NCBI GenBank assembly: GCA_002713365.1
Contig: PASR01000008.1
Coordinates: forward strand, 396,363 to 460,362
Direction: 5' to 3'
Length of the DNA: 64,000 nt
Origin: Rhodospirillaceae bacterium
GTDB taxonomy: Bacteria; Pseudomonadota; Alphaproteobacteria; UBA6615
Below the pieces are notes generated by a model. That model did no database searches and was not told where the DNA came from. It saw nothing but the letters and a program-made list of their open reading frames with translations. Of the stretch, positions 47,100 to 56,163 are shown piece after piece. Both the position numbers and the translations under genes were made by a program. Within the stretch, counting starts at the first letter, position 1. Each line of letters begins with the position of its first letter.

Positions 47100-47795
47100 T
47101 TATTCAGATTCAACTAGAATTAAATGTAAACGTCTAGGCCCATGAGCCCCCAATAATAATGTCTGCTCTATATCTCCTGATCGAGACGGGCCAGTTATAA
47201 AATTTACCGTTCTAGGCATTCGTATTAATTTATCTTCAACAGTAGATCTTTGGCGTATTATATCCCAAATATCCTAGTAGTTCTTTGTGATGCGGTCTAC
47301 AGGTAAAACAACTACATGGGTTTCCGGCAAAAAATTCAAGGTGGAGGGGTGGCTGGGACCTGAGAACATAGCTAAAGTACCAGTTTCAGCCACTGCTCCT
47401 GCCGCTGAAGTCACGCTAACCATATCCTGTTCATTGGGTATACCCTTTCTAATTTCGAGTAGTGGTTGTTTTTCCCAAGGTGTATTGTCTAAATAGGGAT
47501 CGGGAGACATAACAACTTGAGCAGGTAAATTTTCTTTCTTTAGATAGTCCGTAAGGGAATCAGGAATTTCATCTGTGTTTTTTACTCTTTCAACAGTTGC
47601 AAACACATCCTCAGCCATTTTTTGAAATAAATTTATTAACTCATTTTTTGGTAATTCTGTTCGAGAAGGTAGAAGATTCCGCACTGGTTTATTGACTCTT
47701 GCATTTAACTCTTTCGCTTCTTCAGAGCATATTGGTCCAGCACGCCCTAATGATTTTCTTATATTGTTAATTATATTATTACGTTCATTATTCAT
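47100..47795 (-). pseudogene. lutC: lutC interrupted by an in-frame amber codon (LUD-domain protein)
   Basis: LutC is the third subunit of the LutABC L-lactate oxidation complex. From ATG 47795 the frame runs 173 codons to VDRITKNY and then reads TAG (47276-47274). The same frame then continues DIWDIIRQRSTVEDKLIRMP and further, through FITGPSRSGDIEQTLLLGAHGP and RRLHLILVESE, to TAA at 47102-47100. These downstream motifs are the conserved LutC C-terminus, and family members usually have a Glu-like residue at the amber site. The frame is otherwise intact with no frameshift. Possible causes are a recent nonsense mutation, readthrough, or a sequence error. Confidence 0.85.
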
Positions 47796-49210
47796 TAAGA
47801 GCGTTCCGACCACTGTTTCTGAAAAGTTTTACCTTCAGGAGCAGGTAAATCTCTATATTTAGTCCAACCCTTAGCCATGGGTAAGCTAGAAAACCTTCCA
47901 CGCCGGCGACCAATCCATCCTAAAATACGTATGTGAAAACTAGTTAATCGCTTATAAAGATTTGGACGAAGCGCAATAAATGACCATAGCTGAATTCCCT
48001 TTCTATATGCATTTGGGGTTAAATGGCGTTCAAATTCACGCTCTCGCCAGTGCCTCATCATTTTGGGCAATGGTATATGAACAGGGCAAACTTCCTCACA
48101 TCGGCCACAAAAAGTAGACGCATTTGGTAAATGTCCAGCTTCATCAACACCCAGTAAGCCTGGAGACAAAACAGCTCCCATAGGGCCAGGGTAAACCCAG
48201 CCATATGCATGACCACCCACCGATTGGTAAACTGGGCAATGATTCATACAAGCACCACAACGTATGCATCTCAGCATATCTTGAAACTCTGTTCCCAACA
48301 TACTAGTTCGGCCGTTATCGAGTAGAATCACATGATATTCTTCCGGGCCATCCAAGTCTTCGTCCCTTCTTGGGCCTGTTGATATAGTAGTGTAAACACT
48401 GAACTCTTGTCCGGTCGCCGATCGTGCCAAAACACGTAACAAGGTAGAGGCATCTTCTAGGTTAGGTACAACCTTTTCTATACTTGCTAATACTATGTGC
48501 ACACGAGGTAATAATTGCGACAAATCTCCGTTACCCTCATTTGTTACAATTATGGAAGAACCAGTTTCAGCCACTAAAAAGTTTGCTCCTGTAATTCCAA
48601 CCTCGGCTTCAAAATATTTTTTTCGTAATACCTTTCTGGCCTCCTCAAGAAGGGTTGGGGGTTCATCCAATACTCTTTCAGGATCTAGATGGGTATGCGT
48701 TTCTCTAAAACTTTCTTCTACCTGAGCCTTCGTTAGGTGCACCGCAGGAGCAATGATATGACTAGGTCTTTCGTTCCGGATTTGGATTATATATTCACCA
48801 AGATCAGTTTCTACAGCATTTATGCCAGCAGCCTCGAGTGCCTCATTTATATCACACTCTTCACCAATCATGGATTTTCCTTTGTTTACAGAAGTGGCCC
48901 CTACAGTTTGACAGATATTTAATACTATTTCCTGAGCATCTTTTGCAGTGCTAGCCCAATGCACATGACCACCACTAGATAAAACCTTTTTCTCATAGGC
49001 TTCGAGATAAAAGTCTAGGTTTTCTATCGTATGATTTTTAATATCACGTGCCTTATCGCGTAACTCCTCAAACTCTGGGAGGTTATCTATGGACTTTTGC
49101 CTTCCGCCTGTAAAATGACCCTTACTCTTAGTGAGTGCTTGACGCAGATCTTCGTCTGCGAGTTGGCGCACCGCATTTTCTTTAAATTGGCTCGGGATAG
49201 ATTCTGTCAT
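47795..49210 (-). CDS. lutB: LutB, iron-sulfur subunit of L-lactate oxidation complex
   Basis: 471 residues. An N-terminal LUD domain (with HLDPERVLDEPPTLLEEARK and ETGSSIIVTNEGNGDLSQLLP) is followed by two [4Fe-4S] ferredoxin motifs, CIRCGACMNHCPVYQ and CGRCEEVCPVHIPLPK, as in LutB/YkgF. Its stop codon overlaps the lutC ATG (TAATG). Lies 8 bp after lutA. All motifs are intact. Confidence 0.95.
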   Translation of the reverse strand: MTESIPSQFKENAVRQLADEDLRQALTKSKGHFTGGRQKSIDNLPEFEELRDKARDIKNHTIENLDFYLEAYEKKVLSSGGHVHWASTAKDAQEIVLNICQTVGATSVNKGKSMIGEECDINEALEAAGINAVETDLGEYIIQIRNERPSHIIAPAVHLTKAQVEESFRETHTHLDPERVLDEPPTLLEEARKVLRKKYFEAEVGITGANFLVAETGSSIIVTNEGNGDLSQLLPRVHIVLASIEKVVPNLEDASTLLRVLARSATGQEFSVYTTISTGPRRDEDLDGPEEYHVILLDNGRTSMLGTEFQDMLRCIRCGACMNHCPVYQSVGGHAYGWVYPGPMGAVLSPGLLGVDEAGHLPNASTFCGRCEEVCPVHIPLPKMMRHWREREFERHLTPNAYRKGIQLWSFIALRPNLYKRLTSFHIRILGWIGRRRGRFSSLPMAKGWTKYRDLPAPEGKTFQKQWSERS

Positions 49211-49218
49211 AAGCTATT

Positions 49219-49983
49219 CTAATCCTTACTTGGTACACCAATGGCTGGTTTATCCGCCATACCCGCCAAAACTTCTGCTACATGCCTAACATTTAATTCA
49301 ACCCCGTCTCGTTGGAGTTTACCAGCCATATTTAGTAAGCAACCTAAATCACCTGCCAATAAAGTATCAGCTCCTGTCGCTATAACTTGTTCCGCCTTAG
49401 TTTCAACCATACGATTAGAAATATCAGCATATTTGACACAAAACGTGCCTCCAAAACCACAACAAACATTAGCATCATCAAGTTCACGTAAATGTAAACC
49501 ATCTATAGAAGATAGAAGGCGTCGCGGTTGATCATGGATTGATAATTCTCTTAGACCTGAACATGCATCGTGATAGGTAACTGTTCCTTGAAATTCAGAA
49601 TCTACTGAATCTACCCCCATAATATCTGTTAAAAAGGAAATTAGTTCATAAGTTTTTTTACTAAGTCTATTAGCACGATCAAGCCAATTAGAATCTTGAG
49701 AAAAAAGTGCTGGATAATGCTTGCTAATCATTCCGGCACATGAGCCTGATGGCACTATGATGTAGTCATAGTCCTCAAACTCTACTATAACCTGTTTTGC
49801 AATAGAAATAGTATCAGCTCTATCACCGGTATTGTAAGCGGGTTGTCCACAACAGGTTTGTTGCCGAGGCACTACCACTTCGCAGCCAGCTTCTTCTAGT
49901 AATTTAATACTAGCAAAACCTACCGTGGGCCTAAATAAATCAACCAAACAAGTAATAAATAATGCAACCCTATTATTTTTCAT
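49219..49983 (-). CDS. lutA: LutA, CCG-motif subunit of L-lactate oxidation complex
   Basis: 254 residues with two CCG heterodisulfide-reductase-type cysteine motifs. One is PRQQTCCGQPAYN in the N-terminal half and the other is DANVCCGFGGTFC in the C-terminal half, as in LutA/YkgE. First gene of lutABC. The 77-bp gap to mltA shows no regulator gene. Confidence 0.94.
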   Translation of the reverse strand: MKNNRVALFITCLVDLFRPTVGFASIKLLEEAGCEVVVPRQQTCCGQPAYNTGDRADTISIAKQVIVEFEDYDYIIVPSGSCAGMISKHYPALFSQDSNWLDRANRLSKKTYELISFLTDIMGVDSVDSEFQGTVTYHDACSGLRELSIHDQPRRLLSSIDGLHLRELDDANVCCGFGGTFCVKYADISNRMVETKAEQVIATGADTLLAGDLGCLLNMAGKLQRDGVELNVRHVAEVLAGMADKPAIGVPSKD

Positions 49984-50060
49984 TTTATAACTCTATCAAA
50001 ACATGGTGTTAACTATGAAGCACTTTTAGCAGGGTTTAAAAATTATTTGCTAAAAAACGT

Positions 50061-51287
50061 CTAATTAGAAATCCTAATATTAGCTGGTATGAGAACAAAA
50101 TACACTCCAGAACTTTTCATCTTCCCTGCTAATTGAAGGGCTCGGTATCCTGTTCCCCAAAATATATCGCCTCGAACTGGACCCCGAATAGCATTTCCAA
50201 CATCTTGAGCTAAAACTAAATGCTGAAAACGTTTATTTTTTTTCCCTGGATATTTTGTGTCTACCCATAAAGGAACGTGCATTGGTATGAATTTTCTATC
50301 TACAGCTATTGAATGTTTAGGGATTAGTGGCACCCCCGCGAACCCTCGCGGACCAATTTCGTCTGTTTTTTTAAAAAAAATATATCGAGGATTTAAATCT
50401 AATAAGCTCCTCCCTAAATCCTTTTGTCGCTCCATCCATTTTCTAATACCTTTCCAACTAGCTTTTCCAGATATAATCTGATTTCTATTAATAAGTATTT
50501 GGCCTACAGAAACATAATCATGTCCATTATGACCAGCGAACCCAATTCTTTGTCTTTTTCCATCTGTGAGCTGTATAACCCCTGAACCCTGTACTTGCAT
50601 AATGTAAACGCCTAATAAATCATCCGCCCAATAGAGAATGGGCAGGGTAGAACTATCCATTTTACGTATTTCAGAACGAGTATAATAGGGAACTAAACGC
50701 CTATTTTTAAGCCTTCCAACAATATTAGTATCAGGGAGCTTGGGATCAAAATCCTGAAGGTTTATTGAAATATGATCACGGGGTATTCCATATATAGGAA
50801 AACGGTATTGATTATTAGGAAATTCTGATGCCTTAACTATCGGTTCAAAATAGCCCGTAAAAAGACCTTGATTATTATCTCCATTAAATATGGCGTAGGG
50901 AAAGAAATTAGACTCAACAAATTCTCTTACTGTCTCGCTTTCCTTGGGAAGGTCTTTAATTTTTGTGCAAACATGAAACCATTCGCCTGCTTTTCCAACC
51001 ATTAAGTTTACACTAAGCGTTTTTTCCGGTTCCATTTGTAAAATACGATCACAAGAATACTTCCAGGCCTCTAGAGATTTTTCCTGACTCCCTAAACTCC
51101 ACCCGGGTAATTTTTCAAAACCGACCTGCATCATACTAATATTAGTCTCCTTATCAGGAAAATTAGTTTGAGCACATGCAGAAAAAAACCACATCATCAT
51201 TAAAAGACCCCATCTCTGGTTATGGATAGTCTTATTTTTTAATTTATTGAAAAATATATATGGTCTGATCCGGCAACAGAACTTCAA
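50061..51287 (-). CDS. mltA: MltA, membrane-bound lytic murein transglycosylase A
   Basis: Cleaves peptidoglycan to anhydromuropeptides. From TTG 51287 the product has about 408 residues: a hydrophobic segment ending FSAC (lipobox-like), an MltA domain with GLFTGYFEPIV, YVMQ-type loops, and the C-terminal 3D domain with catalytic Asp in LAQDVGNAIRGPVRGDIFWGTG. The TTG overlaps the Tim44 stop (TTGA), so translation is probably coupled. A TTG at 51317 is an alternative. The long basic N-region of the signal is unusual, so the exact start is uncertain. Confidence 0.88.
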   Translation of the reverse strand: MKFCCRIRPYIFFNKLKNKTIHNQRWGLLMMMWFFSACAQTNFPDKETNISMMQVGFEKLPGWSLGSQEKSLEAWKYSCDRILQMEPEKTLSVNLMVGKAGEWFHVCTKIKDLPKESETVREFVESNFFPYAIFNGDNNQGLFTGYFEPIVKASEFPNNQYRFPIYGIPRDHISINLQDFDPKLPDTNIVGRLKNRRLVPYYTRSEIRKMDSSTLPILYWADDLLGVYIMQVQGSGVIQLTDGKRQRIGFAGHNGHDYVSVGQILINRNQIISGKASWKGIRKWMERQKDLGRSLLDLNPRYIFFKKTDEIGPRGFAGVPLIPKHSIAVDRKFIPMHVPLWVDTKYPGKKNKRFQHLVLAQDVGNAIRGPVRGDIFWGTGYRALQLAGKMKSSGVYFVLIPANIRISN

Positions 51288-51958
51288 TTTGGGGCTTCTG
51301 TCGCTACAAGCGTCCAATTTGGGTTTCTTGACCTTGTATTTCTAGCAAAGGTCCAAATATCTGTAACAGTAGTAACACGAACCGGGTCCCCATCAACAAC
51401 CTCTCCAGCCAAGTCCTTAGTTACCTCTATTTGTTCAGTTACAAATTTATTAGTAACAAATGCTACAGAACCATCCATTGAGGCTTCTATAATTTCGCTT
51501 GACTGAATTCCAACCAAAGTCATTTCAATTACTTGACCATTATCAGCACGCGCAGAAATCGCACCAGAAAATTTATCATAAACTTCATCACTTAAAAGTG
51601 GTCGAAGCGATTCACTATCCCCATTAGCATAAGAAGTTATTATGATTTCAAAAGCAGCTCGACTTCCCTCAACAAAAGCACTTGAATTAAAGGAACTATC
51701 CGCTTTTCTGATTTTACGAAGGTTTTCCCCAAACTCTCCCTGAGACTGATCTATAAAGGGATCTTCAGATTGGCGATCGGGAAGCGCAACAACATTTTGT
51801 CCATTTGCATTTTCTTCACTCACTTGGGGTTTATCTTCACTATTCTCACCCGAACCAAAGGGTGAACGATCATTACCCATTCTTCGGCCAAGAACATTTC
51901 TAAGACGAAATACAAGAAAGGCTGCTATTGCAGCAAATAATAGTAGATCAAGTGACAC
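51284..51958 (-). CDS. Tim44-domain membrane-anchored protein (TimA-like)
   Basis: 224 residues. An N-terminal membrane helix (LLLFAAIAAFLVFRLRNVLGRR) and an acidic linker precede a Tim44/LolA-like cystatin-fold domain, with ADSSFNSSAFVEGSRAAFEII and the TDIWTFARNTRSRNPNWTLVAT tail. This matches alphaproteobacterial TimA. Its role is unclear. It is followed immediately by mltA, the usual arrangement. Confidence 0.88.
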   Translation of the reverse strand: MSLDLLLFAAIAAFLVFRLRNVLGRRMGNDRSPFGSGENSEDKPQVSEENANGQNVVALPDRQSEDPFIDQSQGEFGENLRKIRKADSSFNSSAFVEGSRAAFEIIITSYANGDSESLRPLLSDEVYDKFSGAISARADNGQVIEMTLVGIQSSEIIEASMDGSVAFVTNKFVTEQIEVTKDLAGEVVDGDPVRVTTVTDIWTFARNTRSRNPNWTLVATEAPN

Positions 51959-52199
51959 TGTATTTCCTATATAACCGCTCTAAAGGAGCTATTTCAAAGA
52001 TTAAACACTTATTTTTTTTAAAACTTTATATTGTTTACATGATCTAAGCTATTTTAGCGCCCACCCACAACTAAAAAAATGAATTATTTTATATAATCGC
52101 ACTAAATAGGGCTAATCTTTGAATTATAAAAAAAATAAACGCTGTAATTTTAAATTTAATTAATACATTACATAAGCATAATGGGATGAAAGAACAAGA

Positions 52200-52676
52200 A
52201 TGAGTATATGGATTCTAGCAATTTTCATTGGTGTACCACTGATGGAAATAATGCTTTTTATAAAAATCGGAGCATACATTGGTCTATGGTATACTCTAGC
52301 AATAGTTGTTATAACAGCTATTATAGGAACTGCGCTAATACGTAGGCAAGGACTGCAGACTCTAAATAGAGCACAACATGAAATGCAGTCCCAAAGATTG
52401 CCTGTTCAAGAGCTTTTCGAGGGAATATGTCTGATAATTTCTGGTGTGTTGCTTTTAACCCCTGGATTTCTAACTGACTTATTCGGCTTTATGTTGCTAG
52501 TTCCACCTTTACGCAGGGTTTTAGGCCACTATTTATGGAAAACAATACAAAATTCTGGAACCACGAGGTTCGTAATGCCGGGTCAGGCAAACCATTATAG
52601 TAGAAATGATGATGGGCCTATAATTGATGCTGAAGCCAAAAATATATCAGAAGAAGATGAAAAAGGAAAAGAGTAG
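52200..52676 (+). CDS. fxsA: FxsA-family inner-membrane protein
   Basis: 158 residues with three to four membrane helices and the FxsA features MEIMLFIKIGAYIGLWYT, ALIRRQGLQTL and GVLLLTPGFLTDLFGFMLLVPPLRR. Overproduction of FxsA in E. coli blocks F exclusion of phage T7; its native function is unknown. It lies upstream of secB (134-bp gap), an arrangement typical of alphaproteobacteria. Confidence 0.93.
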   Translation: MSIWILAIFIGVPLMEIMLFIKIGAYIGLWYTLAIVVITAIIGTALIRRQGLQTLNRAQHEMQSQRLPVQELFEGICLIISGVLLLTPGFLTDLFGFMLLVPPLRRVLGHYLWKTIQNSGTTRFVMPGQANHYSRNDDGPIIDAEAKNISEEDEKGKE

Positions 52677-52810
52677 GGTGAAGAATAAAGAATAAATAAG
52701 GGCGTGATAAAATTATATAAAAATAAATTGGTTATTCACATTAATTCTGAGTGATGGCCTAATCGTGCAATACCATCCATAGACCGCTATAATATATTAG
52801 GAGTTTCTCT

Positions 52811-53350
52811 ATGTCTGAAGATAATGAACAACCACAAAACATGAACGAAGAAGCACAAACTGGGCAGCCATCACTAGTTGTTAACGCACAATATGTGAAA
52901 GATTTGTCCTTTGAAAACCCAAATGCCCCAAAGAGTCTTATGCAACAAAGTGGAGAACCCAATGTAGAGGTTGGCGTGGACACCTCCGCAGTTAAACTGG
53001 AAGGTTCCACCTTCGAAGTAACATTAACCATTAGGGCAGAGGGTAAGTCAGGTGAAGAAACACTATTTATGGTAGAAACTTCTTACGGTGGAGTCTTTAC
53101 ACTTGGAGAAACGCCAGAGGAATATATTGCTCTTATGCTATACGTTGAAGCACCACGCTTGCTCTTTCCATTTGCACGTGCGGTGGTAGCTGAGTGTGTT
53201 CGTGAGGGAGGCTTTCCGCCCTTACTTATTCATCCTGTAGATTTTATGGCTCTATTTCAAGAACGCGCCAAACAAGCACAAGAAGAAGCCAAAAAAGCCG
53301 AGAGCCCAGCTAATGGATCTAGTGAAAATAAATTCGAATTTGAGCTTTAG
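52811..53350 (+). CDS. secB: SecB export chaperone
   Basis: Keeps Sec-dependent preproteins unfolded and binds SecA. The 179-residue protein has VNAQYVKDLSFENPNAPKSL, then ETSYGGVFTLGETPEEYI and LLFPFARAVVAECVREGGFPPLLIHPVDFMALF, the family core. N- and C-terminal tails are longer than in E. coli and rich in Gln, Glu and Lys. Convergent with dnaQ with a 13-bp gap. Confidence 0.96.
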   Translation: MSEDNEQPQNMNEEAQTGQPSLVVNAQYVKDLSFENPNAPKSLMQQSGEPNVEVGVDTSAVKLEGSTFEVTLTIRAEGKSGEETLFMVETSYGGVFTLGETPEEYIALMLYVEAPRLLFPFARAVVAECVREGGFPPLLIHPVDFMALFQERAKQAQEEAKKAESPANGSSENKFEFEL

Positions 53351-53363
53351 ATACTCTACATTA

Positions 53364-54044
53364 TTATTCGGTTCGCCAAATAGGGTCTTTTATCTGATCG
53401 AGAAGAGCCTCATGATCATCTAACTCTTCAGCCGACGCCAAATGTGATCGAACTAATCGCACTGGAAGATCATCCTGTGATAACTGCTTTTGTTCTAGTT
53501 GAGAAAGATCTGAATTCAAATCTAAACCACGTTGACGCCCCCCCATTAAATATAAATAAACCTCAGCTAAAAGCTCTGCATCCAGCAATGCGCCGTGTTT
53601 GTCACGCCTAGATAGGTCAATTTCAAATCTTCGGCAGAGTGCGTCAAGGCTGACTTGAGCTCCTGGATATCGTCTACGAGCTATTTTTACAGTATCCACA
53701 GACCTAGAACGTTCTATTGGTTCTTTTTCTAATAATAACAACTCTGAATCAATAAAACGTAGATCAAATTCTGCATTGTGTATCACCAATGGTGCATCAG
53801 CAATAAACTCAAGAAACTCGTCCACGATGTTTTTAAATTTTGGTTTATCTAATAAAAACTCAGTGCTTAAACCGTGAATAGCAAACGCTTCTTCAGGCAT
53901 ATCTCTCTCGGGATTAACATAAGTATGAAAAAAATTTCCTGTAGGAACTTGGTTAAGAAGCTCAATGCAACCAATCTCAACTATGCGGTCACCCGATGAT
54001 GCATTCAGACCTGTAGTTTCTGTATCTAGTATTATCTCTCTCAT
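53364..54044 (-). CDS. dnaQ: DNA polymerase III epsilon subunit (3'-5' proofreading exonuclease)
   Basis: 226 residues of the DEDDh exonuclease fold. Motif I is ILDTETTGLNA, motif II NAEFDLRFID and motif III HGALLDAELLAEVYL, with the catalytic acids and His present. Lies 27 bp downstream of coaE on the minus strand, as is usual for alphaproteobacteria next to the origin. Confidence 0.95.
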   Translation of the reverse strand: MREIILDTETTGLNASSGDRIVEIGCIELLNQVPTGNFFHTYVNPERDMPEEAFAIHGLSTEFLLDKPKFKNIVDEFLEFIADAPLVIHNAEFDLRFIDSELLLLEKEPIERSRSVDTVKIARRRYPGAQVSLDALCRRFEIDLSRRDKHGALLDAELLAEVYLYLMGGRQRGLDLNSDLSQLEQKQLSQDDLPVRLVRSHLASAEELDDHEALLDQIKDPIWRTE

Positions 54045-54071
54045 TTTGCATTTCTTTCACAAATTGCAATT

Positions 54072-54659
54072 CTATCTTCGAAGTAGATTTACCAATCTGC
54101 TTAGCGCTCTAAAAGTATAAGCCTTTCCTATCCCTGTCTCCACTATGAAATCCGCTCGTCTTCTTTTATCAAAATCTGACATTTGGCTTTTCATAATACC
54201 TTCTAGTTTTTTAATATTCATACCAGGCCGCATTAGTACCCTACGAAGTTGCAAGAATTTAGGCGCTGTAACCACGACTACAGAGTCCACCCTTGAATCA
54301 GCGCCCGTTTCATAAAGCAACGGAATATCAAGTACAACTAATCGGGTGCCAATTCGACATTGATTTCTAACGAATTTTTTCGACATCTCACGTACCTGTG
54401 GGTGGATAATATTTTCTAGATCTTTACGAGCCTTAATATCATTAAAAACTATAGCCCCTAAAACCTGACGGTCTATAGAAAATCCATCAAAAGACTCTGG
54501 AAACCTATCGGCAACTTTATTCAACACTAATGTATCTTTAGAAAGCAAATAGTGTACTGATGAATCTGCATCATGGACGGGAACACCTAATAGTTTAAAC
54601 ATATTTGCGGCTGTGGATTTTCCCATTCCTATCGATCCGGTAAGGCCTAAGACAAACAA
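54072..54659 (-). CDS. coaE: Dephospho-CoA kinase
   Basis: Last step of coenzyme A synthesis. The 195-residue P-loop kinase has GLTGSIGMGKSTAANMF, with DADSSVH and PLLYETGAD segments typical of CoaE. Lies 11 bp after aroE and upstream of dnaQ, forming a minus-strand block. Confidence 0.95.
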   Translation of the reverse strand: MFVLGLTGSIGMGKSTAANMFKLLGVPVHDADSSVHYLLSKDTLVLNKVADRFPESFDGFSIDRQVLGAIVFNDIKARKDLENIIHPQVREMSKKFVRNQCRIGTRLVVLDIPLLYETGADSRVDSVVVVTAPKFLQLRRVLMRPGMNIKKLEGIMKSQMSDFDKRRRADFIVETGIGKAYTFRALSRLVNLLRR

Positions 54660-54670
54660 AATATTCTCCG

Positions 54671-55540
54671 TTATTTAGAAAGTGTAGCCAGCACCACTTG
54701 ACGAAGCTGAGAACTAACAGAGGGATCAGTGCCAAACCAAGAACAAAAACCGGGGCGAGCCTGATGAAGCAACATGCCTAAACCATCCACCACTTTATTG
54801 CCACGCTGCTGGGCATTAATTAAAAGATCAGTTTCTAGTGGAGAATAAACTATATCATGGACAGTAGAATTAATTGGCAGTTCCGTTAAATCAATGTGCA
54901 GGGGAGATTTGCCAGTCATACCTAGTGATGTAGTATTAACTAGAAGACCAGCATCTGATAGTGCGTCAGATCGGTTATCCCAACTATATACATCAGATAA
55001 GTTCGACATTCCCTCTACTTGTTCAATTAACCCAAAAGCACGATCAGAGTTACGATTTACTAGCCGTATTTCTTTAACTCCAATATCTATTAAGGCAACA
55101 CAAACAGCACGAGCAGCGCCTCCTGCCCCCAAAACAACTGCAGGTTTACCGGACCAACCGCATTCCACCTCTTCAGGTACGATATCTTTTAGATTTTCTG
55201 TAAAGCCCATTGCATCAGTGTTAGAACCAACTAATACGCCAGAATCTTCTACAAGAATTGTATTAATAGCCCCTATCCTTTTAGCCATACTGTCAATCCT
55301 ATCAACATAACCCAAAGCTAATTCTTTATGTGGAACTGTTAAATTAACTCCTCTGAAAATATTTTTCCGCAGATCAGTAAGTGCTTTTTCTAAGTCTTCT
55401 GGATGAACTGGAATAGCTTCATATGACCCATTAATATTATATTTAGAAAGCCAGTAACTATGTAAAACAGGAGATAATGAATGTGAAACTGGCCACCCCA
55501 TAACTCCGGCTTTAAGCTTTTTTATATGGTTATCCTTCAT
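54671..55540 (-). CDS. aroE: Shikimate dehydrogenase
   Basis: Reduces 3-dehydroshikimate with NADPH. The 289 residues carry AGVMGWPVSHSLSPVLHSYW, then VNLTVPHKE with the catalytic Lys, the NADP-binding GAGGAARAVCVAL and C-terminal VVDGLGMLLHQA. The start overlaps the maf stop (ATGA-type 4-bp overlap), so translation is coupled. Confidence 0.96.
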   Translation of the reverse strand: MKDNHIKKLKAGVMGWPVSHSLSPVLHSYWLSKYNINGSYEAIPVHPEDLEKALTDLRKNIFRGVNLTVPHKELALGYVDRIDSMAKRIGAINTILVEDSGVLVGSNTDAMGFTENLKDIVPEEVECGWSGKPAVVLGAGGAARAVCVALIDIGVKEIRLVNRNSDRAFGLIEQVEGMSNLSDVYSWDNRSDALSDAGLLVNTTSLGMTGKSPLHIDLTELPINSTVHDIVYSPLETDLLINAQQRGNKVVDGLGMLLHQARPGFCSWFGTDPSVSSQLRQVVLATLSK

Positions 55541-56157
55541 GCTGAAATTACACCGTGATTTCTTAATTCCTTAAGTAATGGCAATAACGGAAGACCAAGT
55601 ATAGAGAAAAAATCTCCCTCTATAGAACTGAAAAGCTGAGCTCCCAATCCCTCTATCCTATATGCTCCTAATGTTTCGCAAACCTGTTCTTTAATTTCAT
55701 TGATATACCAATCTATATATGATTCACTTAATAACCGCATTTCCATATTGGCTTTATCAGTGAATTGCCACAAAATATTTCCATTTAAAAAAATACAAGT
55801 ACTTACCAAAAGTGTATGATTCCTGCCACTTAGCTTATTAAGGTGCTCTTTTGCGTCCTGTATGTTTATTGGTTTGTTAAGCATTTCATCGTCATAGTAC
55901 AATACTTGATCAGCACCAATCACTAATGAATTACTATGTAAGTAAGAAATTTTTTGAGCTTTCATTTCAGCTAGTGTCTTAGCAACGGTTGCTGGATCAG
56001 AATCAGTTTCTATCAATTTTACTTTTACTCGGGCTTCGTCAATATTAGCTGGAATAATCTCGTGTGAAATACCAACAGCGCTGAGAATGCGAGACCTGGA
56101 CTTACTGGCAGAAGCAAGTATCAGATGAGGGGATTTTATTATGGGAGTAGCATTCAT
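55537..56157 (-). CDS. maf: Maf-family nucleoside triphosphate pyrophosphatase
   Basis: 206 residues with LILASASKSRSRIL at the N-terminus and VIGADQVLYYDDEMLNKP. GLGAQLFSSIEGDFFSILGLPL lies near the C-terminus. Hydrolyses dTTP/UTP or modified pyrimidine nucleotides depending on the subfamily; the VIGADQVL motif is similar to YceF-type members. Overlaps aroE by 4 bp and follows ppsR by 6 bp. Confidence 0.93.
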   Translation of the reverse strand: MNATPIIKSPHLILASASKSRSRILSAVGISHEIIPANIDEARVKVKLIETDSDPATVAKTLAEMKAQKISYLHSNSLVIGADQVLYYDDEMLNKPINIQDAKEHLNKLSGRNHTLLVSTCIFLNGNILWQFTDKANMEMRLLSESYIDWYINEIKEQVCETLGAYRIEGLGAQLFSSIEGDFFSILGLPLLPLLKELRNHGVISA

Positions 56158-56163
56158 AAATTA

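Noticed and set aside
47274-47276. Genome-wide recoding of TAG as a sense codon to explain lutC
   Set aside because: Several genes in the window (fxsA, secB, the cyclase gene) end at TAG in the expected place, so TAG is used as a stop.
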